Position numbers and translations under genes: made by a program
Assembly (NCBI GenBank): GCA_947455805.1
Contig: CANGSN010000067.1
Coordinates: 1-10,666, forward strand
DNA: 10,666 nt
Source of the DNA: Planctomycetota bacterium
GTDB lineage: Bacteria; Planctomycetota; UBA1135; UBA2386
Direction of reading: 5' to 3'
Notes under the pieces: generated by a model
Told to the model about the DNA's origin: nothing
The model's database searches: none
The model's input: the letters and a program-made list of their open reading frames with translations, nothing else
Part shown: piece after piece, positions 1 to 6,650 of the stretch
Position numbering within the stretch: the first letter of the stretch is position 1
Layout: each line of letters begins with the position of its first letter

Positions 1-232
1 AGCAGCTGATGTCCATGGTCATGCGGAAGTTGTCCGCGGTGGTGTCGACATAGCGGCCGCGCAGCTGGTCCTTGTCGGAGAAGGCGATGGCATGGACGAT
101 GAAGTCCAGGCTGTCCCACACCTTGGCCAGTTCGGCGCCAGCCTCATGCAGCGCCTGGGCGATGCCCCAGGCGATCGAGCGCTTGTTGGCGACTCCGAAG
201 ATGACGACGTTCTTGCCGGACATCAGGCTCAT
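1..232 (-). CDS. fabI: Enoyl-ACP reductase FabI (NADH), N-terminal part, with an internal deletion; runs off the left edge
   Basis: FabI catalyses the last step of each fatty-acid elongation cycle, reducing enoyl-ACP with NAD(P)H in the cytoplasm. Only the first 77 codons are present. The start MSLMSGKNVVIFGVANKRSI and the following AWGIAQALHEAGAELA match the FabI Rossmann beta-1/alpha-1 region (GVA-x-K-x-SIA-x-GIA). The text then jumps directly to KVWDSLDFIVHAIAF and DQLRGRYVDT, which correspond to the end of alpha-3 and beta-4 in family members (KVW...FVHSIGF...DQL in E. coli, from memory). About 43 residues that should lie between GAELA and KVW are absent, without loss of frame. They include beta-2, alpha-2 and beta-3 with the Cys-Asp-Val that contacts the NAD adenine. 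The catalytic Tyr and Lys would lie beyond the window. A GAGG ribosome-binding site 8 nt before the ATG supports the start. The family call is firm. Whether the product works is doubtful, and an assembly error is possible. Confidence 0.82.
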   Translation of the reverse strand, partial: MSLMSGKNVVIFGVANKRSIAWGIAQALHEAGAELAKVWDSLDFIVHAIAFSDKDQLRGRYVDTTADNFRMTMDISC

Positions 233-240
233 GGCGGGTT

Positions 241-244
241 CCTC
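241..244 (-). promoter_or_regulatory. Ribosome-binding site of fabI
   Basis: On the minus strand the sequence GAGGAA precedes the fabI ATG (232), with 8 nt between GAGG and the start codon. This fixes the start and shows that the translation signals of this altered gene are intact. Confidence 0.55.
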
Positions 245-271
245 GTGGCTGCGCGAAAAGTCAGGGCGGGA

Positions 272-299
272 ACCATAGCGATCCGTCCGGCGAGGTCAC
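272..299 (-). promoter_or_regulatory. Candidate sigma-70-type promoter of fabI
   Basis: Reading the minus strand, GTGACC (299-294) is followed after 16 nt by TATGGT (277-272). These resemble -35 TTGACA and -10 TATAAT at 4 of 6 positions each. Transcription would start near 265, giving a leader of about 33 nt. The -35 box overlaps the mutY stop codon, so fabI could be transcribed both from here and by read-through from mutY. This is judged by eye only. Confidence 0.25.
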
Positions 300-1354
300 G
301 CGCGCAGCGTGCCGTCGGCGCCGAGCGCCTGCCGGAACAGCTTGCGGGCCAACGTCGTCCACGGCGCGTCGCCGGCCAGCGGGAACCACTGCAGCCGCCC
401 GGTTGCGCGGGCGCCGGCGGCCAGCGTCGCGGCGTGGCCGTGCATGGTGATGCGATGGTGGGTGATCGCATGCTTCGCGGTGGCGAGCACCGGGCCGAGC
501 GCTATGCGCGCGTCGAAGCGTTGGCGCAGCAGGCCGGCGAGGTCGGCGGCGTCGACGCTGCGCAGCGGGCCTTCGCCCGGCAGGTCGACCTGGCCGGCGT
601 TCGGCTCGCCGTCGGGCACGCGATGGCCGAGCAGGCCGCCGGGGCCGGTGACCAGCACGGCGCGCGCAGTCACTTCGACGGCGGCGCGTTTTGGCTTCTT
701 GACCGGGAGATCGGCGGTGAGCCCGAGTGCCTTGGCCTGGCAGTCGGCGGCGACCGGGCAGCGTTCGCAGGCCGGCGAGGTCGGCGTGCAGACGGTGGCG
801 CCGAGCTCCATCAGCGCCTGGTTGAAGTCGCCGGCGCGGTCGCGGTCGAGCCAGTCGGTGACGGCCTCGCGAACGGCGCGCTTGCCGACCGCGGTGTCGA
901 CGCCGTCGCGGATGCCGCGGTGGCGCGCCGCCACCCGTTCGACGTTGCCGTCGACGGCGAGCTCGGCGAGGCCGAACGCGATCGACGCCACGGCGCCGCG
1001 CGTGTAGTCGCCGATGCCCGGCAGATCACCGAGGGCTTCCACGTCCTGCGGCACCGCACCGCCGTGGCGGGCGACGACGGCGCGCGCACCGTCGCGCAGC
1101 AGTCGCGCGCGGCGGTAGTAGCCGAGGCCGCGCCAGGCGTGCAGCAGTTCGTCGTCGCTGGCGGCGGCGAACGCGGCCGGCGTCGGGAAGCTGCGCAGGA
1201 AGCGTGCGAACGGCTCCTTCACCGCCTCGACGCGCGTCTGCTGCAGCATCACCTCGCTGACCCAGATCGCCCACGGGTCGCGCGAACGCCGCCACGGCAG
1301 GTCGCGCCGCGCGGCTTCGTACCAGCGCAGCAGGCGGGCGGCGAACGGTGGCAT
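296..1354 (-). CDS. mutY: A/G-specific adenine DNA glycosylase MutY
   Basis: MutY removes adenine mispaired with 8-oxoguanine, preventing G:C to T:A transversions. The product has 352 residues, close to the usual 350 or so. The helix-hairpin-helix glycosylase domain comes first. It has catalytic Glu34 in WVSEVMLQQT (31-40), the hairpin motif LPGIGDYTRGA (111-121) and catalytic Asp135 in AVDGNVERV. A [4Fe-4S] loop follows with Cys189, Cys196, Cys199 and Cys205 in the standard C-x6-C-x2-C-x5-C spacing. Residues from about 225 onward form the Nudix-like C-terminal domain that reads 8-oxoG. The segment KHAITHHRITMH (294-305) sits where E. coli has its FSH loop. The start at MPPFAARLLRWY is chosen by family length; its ribosome-binding site is weak. 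The gene lies 41 nt downstream of the cinA-like gene on the same strand, so the two may be co-transcribed. All key residues are present. Confidence 0.95.
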   Translation of the reverse strand: MPPFAARLLRWYEAARRDLPWRRSRDPWAIWVSEVMLQQTRVEAVKEPFARFLRSFPTPAAFAAASDDELLHAWRGLGYYRRARLLRDGARAVVARHGGAVPQDVEALGDLPGIGDYTRGAVASIAFGLAELAVDGNVERVAARHRGIRDGVDTAVGKRAVREAVTDWLDRDRAGDFNQALMELGATVCTPTSPACERCPVAADCQAKALGLTADLPVKKPKRAAVEVTARAVLVTGPGGLLGHRVPDGEPNAGQVDLPGEGPLRSVDAADLAGLLRQRFDARIALGPVLATAKHAITHHRITMHGHAATLAAGARATGRLQWFPLAGDAPWTTLARKLFRQALGADGTLRA

Positions 1355-1395
1355 GTGAGCCTGGTCGGCGGCCGCTCGCTGGCTCGGTCGCCGGC

Positions 1396-2229
1396 TCAAT
1401 CGCCGAGCACCGACGCGTCGGTCGGCCGCGACCGCAGCTCGAGGCCGAGGCGGTTGCGCAGGTCCTGTTCGGCCTTGTCGAGCAGATCGTTCAGCTGCAC
1501 CGCGTCCTCGTGCTCGGAGACCAGGTTGAGGCGGATCGTGCGCGCGCCCTCGATGCCCTGCACGCGCGTGCGCAGGCTGACGTTCGGGTGGCGCTTGGCC
1601 AGCTCGGCCAGCGCCTTGTTGATCGACGACTCGTCGTGGCCGTGGTAGTCGACCTGGCGCTCGCCGCGCACGGTGTCCGGCCCGGCCGCGCTCATCACCG
1701 GCATCACGTGCTGGGTGAAGAAGCGCTGCATCTCGGCCGGCACGCCGGGCAGCAGGAACACCGTCGTGCTGCCGACCGCGAGCTGCACCGCCGGCGCCGT
1801 GCCGACGGTGTTCTCGTAGACGATCGAGCCGGTGGGGACCATTGCCATGCCGCGGCGGGCGTCGGTCATCTCGGCGTCGTCGACGACGTCCTTGGCGTGC
1901 AGGCGGCGGTAGGCGTTCTGCACGTACTCGAGGGCCTTCTTGTCCTCGACCAGCGGGACAGAGACCGCCTTGGCGAGGCAGCCGCGCGAGCTGTCGTCCC
2001 AGTTGGGGCCCATGCCGCCGGTCAGCAGCACGAACGTCGGCTTCTGCTCGAGCGCCCACTTGATCGCCGCGGTGACCTCGGTCTCGACGCGGTCGACGAC
2101 CTGGATGGTGCGCACGCGGTAGCCGATGTCGTCGATGCGGTTGCTGATGAACGCGGCATTGCGGTCGACGACGGAGCCTTCGAGGATCTCGCGCGAGACG
2201 ACGAGGAGGATGACGCTCTTGTCGAACAA
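1396..2229 (-). CDS. CinA-like protein with molybdopterin-binding (MoaB/MogA-type) domain, no PncC domain
   Basis: This 277-residue protein matches the N-terminal domain of CinA (competence/damage-inducible family). Domains of this type in CinA have been linked to hydrolysis of ADP-ribose-type pyrophosphates in NAD recycling; the activity here is inferred. Residues 5-90 carry the fold signature: VSREILEGSVVDRNAAF (11-27) replaces the usual G-(N/D)-E-LL-x-G start, and TGGMGPNWDD (70-79) replaces TGGLGPTxDD. LPGVPAEM (160-167) is the conserved loop shared by all CinA proteins. Residues about 185-262 fit the KH-like region. The C-terminal nicotinamide-mononucleotide deamidase (PncC) domain of full CinA, about 160 residues, is absent. 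This is a known architecture rather than a truncation, because the ORF ends cleanly. The start is TTG, supported by GGAG 7 nt upstream. The gene is divergent from gyrA and probably heads the minus-strand run into mutY. Confidence 0.85.
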   Translation of the reverse strand: MFDKSVILLVVSREILEGSVVDRNAAFISNRIDDIGYRVRTIQVVDRVETEVTAAIKWALEQKPTFVLLTGGMGPNWDDSSRGCLAKAVSVPLVEDKKALEYVQNAYRRLHAKDVVDDAEMTDARRGMAMVPTGSIVYENTVGTAPAVQLAVGSTTVFLLPGVPAEMQRFFTQHVMPVMSAAGPDTVRGERQVDYHGHDESSINKALAELAKRHPNVSLRTRVQGIEGARTIRLNLVSEHEDAVQLNDLLDKAEQDLRNRLGLELRSRPTDASVLGD

Positions 2230-2236
2230 GGGTGGG

Positions 2237-2240
2237 CTCC
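2237..2240 (-). promoter_or_regulatory. Ribosome-binding site deciding the TTG start of the cinA-like gene
   Basis: On the minus strand GGAG lies 7 nt before TTG at 2229. The encoded N-terminus (FDKSVILLVVS) begins right at the first beta strand of the domain, so this non-ATG start is the most likely one. Confidence 0.55.
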
Positions 2241-2330
2241 GGAGGTGCGGTTTTCGGGTGGGCGGCGGGTTCAGGCGACCGCCGTCCGGGCGACCGCCAA
2301 GCTGGCGATGCTAGCGTGGCGCCAGCGATG

Positions 2331-2359
2331 TTGAAGCCTGCGCAGCGGCCGTGAAGAAT
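2331..2359 (+). promoter_or_regulatory. Candidate sigma-70-type promoter of gyrA-yqeY
   Basis: TTGAAG (2331-2336) and AAGAAT (2354-2359) are separated by exactly 17 nt, each matching the consensus at 4 of 6 positions. Transcription would begin near 2366, giving a leader of roughly 38 nt. No Shine-Dalgarno sequence is visible before the gyrA ATG. The rest of the 174-nt gap between the divergent cinA-like gene and gyrA shows no other clear element. Confidence 0.33.
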
Positions 2360-2403
2360 GAGCTTTTCGCCGACAGTCTCCACCGACCCGACTCCGTGCG
2401 CTC

Positions 2404-4884
2404 ATGACCGATCCGACCCCGCCGACCGGCGGCCGCATCAGCGATCTCCTGCTCGAACGGGAGATGCGCGAGAGCTACCTGAACTACTCGATGAGCGTGA
2501 TCCTGAGTCGCGCTCTGCCCGACGCGCGCGACGGTCTGAAGCCGAGCCAGCGCCGCGTGCTGGTCGCGATGAACGACCTCAACCTCGGGCCGCGCAGCAA
2601 GCACCGCAAGTGCGCGAAGATCTGCGGCGACACGTCGGGCAACTACCACCCGCACGGCGAGTCGGTCGTCTACCCGACCCTCGTCGGCATGGCGCAGCCG
2701 TTCTCGACCCGCTACCCGCTGGTCGACAGCCAGGGCAACTTCGGCGCCATCGACGGCAGCCCGCCCGCGGCCATGCGCTACACGGAGGCGCGGCTCGGCT
2801 ACCCGGCGATGCACCTGCTCGAGGACCTCGACAAGGACACCGTCGACGAGATCCCGAACTACGACGGCACGCGCATGCAGCCGTCGGTGCTGCCGGCGCG
2901 CTTCCCGAACCTCGTCTGCAACGGCTCGACCGGCATCGCCGTCGGCATGGCCGCGAGCCTGCCGCCGCACAATCTGCGCGAGGTCGCCAAGGCGATCGAG
3001 AAGCTGCTCGACAACCCGAACGTCACGCTCGACGAACTGCTCGAGGTCGTGCAGGGCCCCGACTTCCCGACCGGCGGCACGATCATGGGCCGCGGCGGCA
3101 TCCGCAACGCCTACGCCAGCGGCCGCGGCAACGTCGTGGTGCGCGCCAAGTACCACGTCGAGGAGAAGAAGGGCCGCAAGCTGCTGGTGTTCACCGAGGT
3201 GCCCTACCAGATCAAGACGACGACGATCCTGGAGCGCATCGACCACCTGGTGAAGTCCGACCAGATCGACTCGATCTCCGACGCCAACGACGAGAGCAAC
3301 GACCGCGTCGGCCTGCGCCTCGTCGTCGAGCTGAAGAAGGGCGTCGAGGACGAGACGGTGACGGTGAACCAGCTGTTCAAGCTGTCGCCGCTGCAGAGCA
3401 CGTTCTCGATCATCAACCTGGCGATCCTCGACGGCCGCCCGCGCACGCTCGGCTTCAAGCAGATGCTCGAGTGCTACCGCGATCACCGCATCGACGTGAT
3501 CAAGCGGCGCACGCGCTTCCTGCTGAAGAAGGCCGAGGAGCGCCTGCACATCCTCGAAGGCCTGCGCCTCGCGGTGCAGAACATCGACGAGGTCATCGAG
3601 ATCATCAAGAAGTCGGCGAACAGCGACGACGCGCGCCTGCGGTTGATGGCGCGCTTCCAGTTCTCCGACCTGCAGTCGCGCGCGATCCTCGACATGCGCC
3701 TCGCGCGCCTGACCGGCCTCGAGATCGAGAAGCTCGAGCAGGAGCACAAGGAGGTCACCGACAAGATCGTCTACTACAAGACGATCCTCGCCGACCGCAC
3801 GGTGCTGTTCGGGCTGATGAAGCAGGACCTGCGCGAGATGGTCGAGCAGTACGGCGACAACCGCCGCACGGTGATCAGCGACGAGGAGGTCGGCAGCTTC
3901 GTCGCCGAGGACCTCATCCCGGAGGAGATGATGGTCGTGACCGTCACCCACCAGGGCTACATCAAGCGCACGGCGCTCGACCAGTACCGGACGCAGGGAC
4001 GCGGCGGCAAGGGCGTCAGCGGCGCCGAGACCAAGGAAGGCGACTTCCTGTGGAACCTGTTCGTCGCCAGCACGCACGACTCGCTGCTGTTCTTCACCGA
4101 CCGCGGCCGCTGCTACTGGCGGAAGGTCTACGAACTGCCGAGCTTCGGTCGCACCGCCAAGGGCCGGGCGCTGGCCAACGTCGTCGAGACGCAGGATGGC
4201 GAGAAGATCACCGCGATCCTGCGCGTCGAGGCGTTCGACGATCGCTTCCTCGTCACCGCGACGAAGAAGGGCCTGATCAAGAAGACCGCGCTCGAGCAGT
4301 ACAGCCGGCCGCGCTCCGGCGGCATCATCGCGGTCGGTCTCGAAGAGGGGGACAGCCTGGTCGGCGTCAACCTCTGCCGTGCCGGCCAGAGCATCGTGCT
4401 GGCGACGCGCGACGGCATGTCGATCCGCTTCGAGGAGGCGGACGCGCGCGCCATGGGCCGCAGCGCCGTCGGCGTCTGGGGCATCCGCCTCGAGGACGGC
4501 GACGCGGTGTGCGACATGGTCGTCACCGACGGCACCGGTTCGCTGCTGACCGTCTGCGAGAACGGCTACGGCAAGCGCACGCTGGTCGAGGAGTACCGCC
4601 TGCAGTCGCGCGGCGGCAAGGGCATCATCGACATCAAGACCAGCGACCGGAACGGCAAGGTCGTCAACGTTCTCGCCGTCGCGGACGACGACGAGGTCAT
4701 GATGATCACCAAGGACGGACAGATCGTCCGCACCAAGGTCGGCGAGGTCAGCATCGTCGGCCGCAACACGCAGGGCGTGCGCTGCATCGCCCTCAACGGC
4801 GACGACAAGCTCGTCGGCGTGGCGCGCATTCCGCGCGAAGAACCCGAGTCGACCGACGCCGCGACTGCCGCGGAGAAGAAGTGA
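2404..4884 (+). CDS. gyrA: DNA gyrase subunit A
   Basis: GyrA is the DNA-cleaving subunit of the A2B2 gyrase, which introduces negative supercoils using ATP bound by GyrB. The product has 826 residues. The winged-helix/tower breakage-reunion domain spans about 10-500. The active-site Tyr126 lies in AMRYTEARL with Arg125 before it. The quinolone-determining region reads HPHGESVVYPTLV (82-94), so the Ser83 equivalent is Ser87, while the E. coli Asp82 and Asp87 positions are Glu86 and Pro91. From about 500 onward the C-terminal beta-pinwheel has six recognisable blade repeats, including YIKRTALDQY, CYWRKVYELP, LIKKTALEQY, YGKRTLVEEY and IVRTKVGEV. The GyrA box is QGRGGKG (531-537), and a second box-like QSRGGKG occurs at 734-740. 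The box marks it as GyrA rather than ParC. The acidic tail is short. gyrB is not in the window; yqeY follows after 2 nt. Confidence 0.97.
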   Translation: MTDPTPPTGGRISDLLLEREMRESYLNYSMSVILSRALPDARDGLKPSQRRVLVAMNDLNLGPRSKHRKCAKICGDTSGNYHPHGESVVYPTLVGMAQPFSTRYPLVDSQGNFGAIDGSPPAAMRYTEARLGYPAMHLLEDLDKDTVDEIPNYDGTRMQPSVLPARFPNLVCNGSTGIAVGMAASLPPHNLREVAKAIEKLLDNPNVTLDELLEVVQGPDFPTGGTIMGRGGIRNAYASGRGNVVVRAKYHVEEKKGRKLLVFTEVPYQIKTTTILERIDHLVKSDQIDSISDANDESNDRVGLRLVVELKKGVEDETVTVNQLFKLSPLQSTFSIINLAILDGRPRTLGFKQMLECYRDHRIDVIKRRTRFLLKKAEERLHILEGLRLAVQNIDEVIEIIKKSANSDDARLRLMARFQFSDLQSRAILDMRLARLTGLEIEKLEQEHKEVTDKIVYYKTILADRTVLFGLMKQDLREMVEQYGDNRRTVISDEEVGSFVAEDLIPEEMMVVTVTHQGYIKRTALDQYRTQGRGGKGVSGAETKEGDFLWNLFVASTHDSLLFFTDRGRCYWRKVYELPSFGRTAKGRALANVVETQDGEKITAILRVEAFDDRFLVTATKKGLIKKTALEQYSRPRSGGIIAVGLEEGDSLVGVNLCRAGQSIVLATRDGMSIRFEEADARAMGRSAVGVWGIRLEDGDAVCDMVVTDGTGSLLTVCENGYGKRTLVEEYRLQSRGGKGIIDIKTSDRNGKVVNVLAVADDDEVMMITKDGQIVRTKVGEVSIVGRNTQGVRCIALNGDDKLVGVARIPREEPESTDAATAAEKK
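4872..4875 (+). promoter_or_regulatory. Ribosome-binding site of yqeY inside the gyrA 3' end
   Basis: GGAG in the last codons of gyrA lies 11 nt before the yqeY ATG at 4887. It supports that start and translation from the gyrA transcript. Confidence 0.45.
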
Positions 4885-4886
4885 AC

Positions 4887-5333
4887 ATGGCCAACTACCT
4901 CGAGAAGCTCACCGCGGACATGAAGACGGCGATGAAGGGCGGCGACAAGCCGCGCCTCGAAGTCGTGCGCATGCTGATCAGCGAGCTGAAGAAGAAGGCG
5001 ATCGACCAGAAGGTCGACAACCTGCCCGACGACGAAGAAGCCGCGGTGCTGCAGAAGGCGATCAAGACGCGTTCCGACTCGGTGGCGCAGGCGAAGGCCG
5101 CCGGCCGCGCCGACGTCGTCGCGAAGGAGCAGTTCGAGATCGACGTCATCACCGCCTACCTGCCGAAGCAGATGTCGGCCGACGAGGTCACCGCCAAGGT
5201 CAAGGAGGTCGCCGCGGCGATCGGCTACCAGGGCGGCAAGGACACCGGCCGCTTCATGAAGGAGTGGATGGCGAAGTACAAGGGCCTCGCCGACGGCAAG
5301 CTGGTGCAGGACGCGCTGAAGACGCTCGGCTGA
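4887..5333 (+). CDS. yqeY: YqeY / GatB-YqeY domain protein
   Basis: This 148-residue cytoplasmic protein has the usual length and layout of the YqeY family. The family resembles the C-terminal tRNA-contacting domain of the GatB amidotransferase subunit; its own role is not firmly known, though a tRNA-linked function is often proposed. An N-terminal helical domain covers about 1-95, with LEKLTADMKTAMKGGDKPRL and VVRMLISELKKKAIDQ, and FEIDVITAYLPKQMS (88-102) is the typical linker. The small C-terminal helical domain contains DTGRFMKEWMAKYKGLADGK (124-143), the family's G-x-x-M-(K/G) region. ATG 4887 starts 2 nt after the gyrA stop codon, so the two are almost certainly co-transcribed. A start further upstream would overlap gyrA in another frame, and none is needed. 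Confidence 0.92.
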   Translation: MANYLEKLTADMKTAMKGGDKPRLEVVRMLISELKKKAIDQKVDNLPDDEEAAVLQKAIKTRSDSVAQAKAAGRADVVAKEQFEIDVITAYLPKQMSADEVTAKVKEVAAAIGYQGGKDTGRFMKEWMAKYKGLADGKLVQDALKTLG

Positions 5334-5348
5334 TCGACGCGCCGAGGT

Positions 5349-5401
5349 CGTTGTTAACGGAAGCGGCCCTTTCCGTTAACAACGCCGCGCGCTATTAACG
5401 G
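5349..5401. repeat. Perfect 14-bp inverted repeat plus a third half-site; candidate operator of the Fic gene
   Basis: CGTTGTTAACGGAA (5349-5362) and its exact reverse complement TTCCGTTAACAACG (5371-5384) flank an 8-nt spacer. Each arm contains GTTAACGG or its complement. A further copy of TTAACGG lies at 5395-5401, inside a -10-like TATTAA (5393-5398). The AT-rich arms stand out in GC-rich surroundings. The element sits between yqeY and the Fic gene, 52 nt before the Fic ATG, where a repressor would block a promoter. As RNA it could also fold into a hairpin ending the gyrA-yqeY transcript, but no run of T follows it. I favour the operator reading; the binding protein is unknown. Confidence 0.6.
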
Positions 5402-5435
5402 TTCGTGCGCTCGCCTTGCGTCGAGCCCGAATGCC

Positions 5436-6611
5436 ATGAAGCGCGGTCCCACCGGAACTTACGACTCGATGGCGGTCGCTGGCGAGGTGGTCCGGGCGTT
5501 TGTCCCGAGTCCGCTGCCGCCGGTTCCCCCGGTCGTGCTCACCGGTCGGCTGCAGCTTGGTCTGGAGCGCGCCCAACTCGCCCTCGGGCGCCTCGACAGC
5601 GTGTCGACGCTGCTGCCCGGACCGCGGCTGTTCCTCTACAGCTACGTCCGCAAGGAGGCGCTGCTGTCCTCGCAGATCGAAGGCACGCAGTCGTCGTTGT
5701 CCGACCTGCTGATCTACGAGCTGGCGCAGGCCCCAGGCGCACCCATCGACGACGTGGTCGAGGTCGCCAACTACGTCGCCGCCCTCGAGCACGGCCTGCA
5801 GCGCTTGCGGGGCGGGTTCCCGCTCAGCGGCCGGCTGCTGCGTGAGATCCACCACCGGTTGCTCGCGCTCGGTCGAGGCAGCAGCAAGGAGCCCGGCGAG
5901 TATCGCCGCAGCCAGAACTGGATCGGCGGTACGCGCCCGGGCAACGCTGCCTTCGTGCCACCGCCGGCCGCTCGGGTGGCCGAGTGCATGGGCGAGCTCG
6001 AGCGCTTCCTGCATGGTCAGTCGGACCTGCCGGTGTTGGTGCGAGCGGCACTCGCCCACGTGCAGTTCGAGACGATCCACCCGTTCCTGGACGGCAATGG
6101 GCGCCTGGGTCGCCTGCTCGTCACGTTCCTGCTCTGCCACGCCGGTGTGCTCAGTGAGCCCCTGCTCTACCTGAGCCTTTGGCTGAAGCGCGAACGCGCC
6201 ACCTACTACCGGCTGCTCGATGTGGTGCGCAGCGAGGGCGATTGGGAGGCGTGGATCGAGTTCTTCCTCGAGGGCGTGGCGACCACGGCCGACAGCGCTG
6301 TCGGCACCGCCAAACGGCTGGTGCAACTGTTCGAGGACGACCAGCGACGCATCCGGGAGGTCGGTGGGCGCAACCTGGCGACGACCATGCAGATCCATCG
6401 CGAACTGCAAGTGCGTCCGCTGCTCGGCATCCAGGCTTTGGCGAAGGCGACCGGGCGCACGTTCCCGACCATCTCCCGCTCCCTCGGCGTGCTGACTGCG
6501 CCGCCGCTCGGCATCGTGCGGGAAGTGACGGGGCGAGCCCGCAACCGTGTGTTCTGCTACGACGCCTACCTCGCCATCCTGAACGAAGGCACCGAGAACC
6601 TGGCGCGCTGA
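5436..6611 (+). CDS. Fic family protein, class II (probable self-inhibited AMP-transferase) with C-terminal helix-turn-helix-like region
   Basis: Fic enzymes usually transfer AMP from ATP to a hydroxyl group on a target protein; the target here is unknown. The product has 391 residues. The active-site motif HPFLDGNGRLGR (215-226) is complete, with catalytic His215, Asp219 and the phosphate-binding Asn221, Arg223 and Arg226. The inhibitory helix lies before it: SSQIEG (78-83) fits (S/T)-x3-E-(G/N), with Glu82 predicted to block ATP gamma-phosphate binding, which defines class II. GGTRPGNAAFVPPP (164-177) is the target-docking hairpin. Residues about 325-385 look like a winged helix (ALAKATGRTFPTISRSLGVL), as in the SoFic-like subgroup, so self-regulation through the palindrome upstream is plausible. 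ATG 5436 is used; no clear ribosome-binding site precedes it. No antitoxin gene is adjacent, as expected when the inhibitory helix is built in. The 3' neighbour is convergent. Confidence 0.9.
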   Translation: MKRGPTGTYDSMAVAGEVVRAFVPSPLPPVPPVVLTGRLQLGLERAQLALGRLDSVSTLLPGPRLFLYSYVRKEALLSSQIEGTQSSLSDLLIYELAQAPGAPIDDVVEVANYVAALEHGLQRLRGGFPLSGRLLREIHHRLLALGRGSSKEPGEYRRSQNWIGGTRPGNAAFVPPPAARVAECMGELERFLHGQSDLPVLVRAALAHVQFETIHPFLDGNGRLGRLLVTFLLCHAGVLSEPLLYLSLWLKRERATYYRLLDVVRSEGDWEAWIEFFLEGVATTADSAVGTAKRLVQLFEDDQRRIREVGGRNLATTMQIHRELQVRPLLGIQALAKATGRTFPTISRSLGVLTAPPLGIVREVTGRARNRVFCYDAYLAILNEGTENLAR

Positions 6612-6642
6612 CGTGGCGGCTCGTGCGCTGACGCCGCCGCGT
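6611..6642. terminator. Candidate hairpin between convergent genes
   Basis: ACGTGGCGGC (6611-6620) can pair with GCCGCCGCGT (6633-6642), giving a 10-bp stem with one G-U pair and a 12-nt loop. It starts on the last base of the Fic stop codon and lies in the 39-nt gap before the 3' end of the convergent gene. No T-tract follows on either strand, so it would be an atypical terminator; GC-rich DNA makes such hairpins common by chance. Confidence 0.25.
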
Positions 6643-6650
6643 GGCCGGGC

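Noticed and set aside
1396..2229. Truncated cinA pseudogene
   Set aside because: Stand-alone CinA N-terminal proteins are a known architecture, the frame ends cleanly and all core motifs are there.
92..2334. Long plus-strand open frames opposite mutY and the cinA-like gene
   Set aside because: The minus-strand genes have full motif support. The plus-strand products are Arg/Ala/Gly-rich without motifs.
2311..4077. Open frame of 588 codons on the minus strand, antisense to gyrA
   Set aside because: It mirrors gyrA codon structure (rich in Asp, Val, Ala, Leu, Arg and His), has no family resemblance, and lies opposite a certain gene. It is a GC-driven shadow.
5349..5384. Rho-independent terminator for gyrA-yqeY
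   Set aside because: The stem is perfect, but no T-tract follows on either strand and the arms are AT-rich with a third half-site nearby. The operator reading is preferred, though a terminator role is not excluded.
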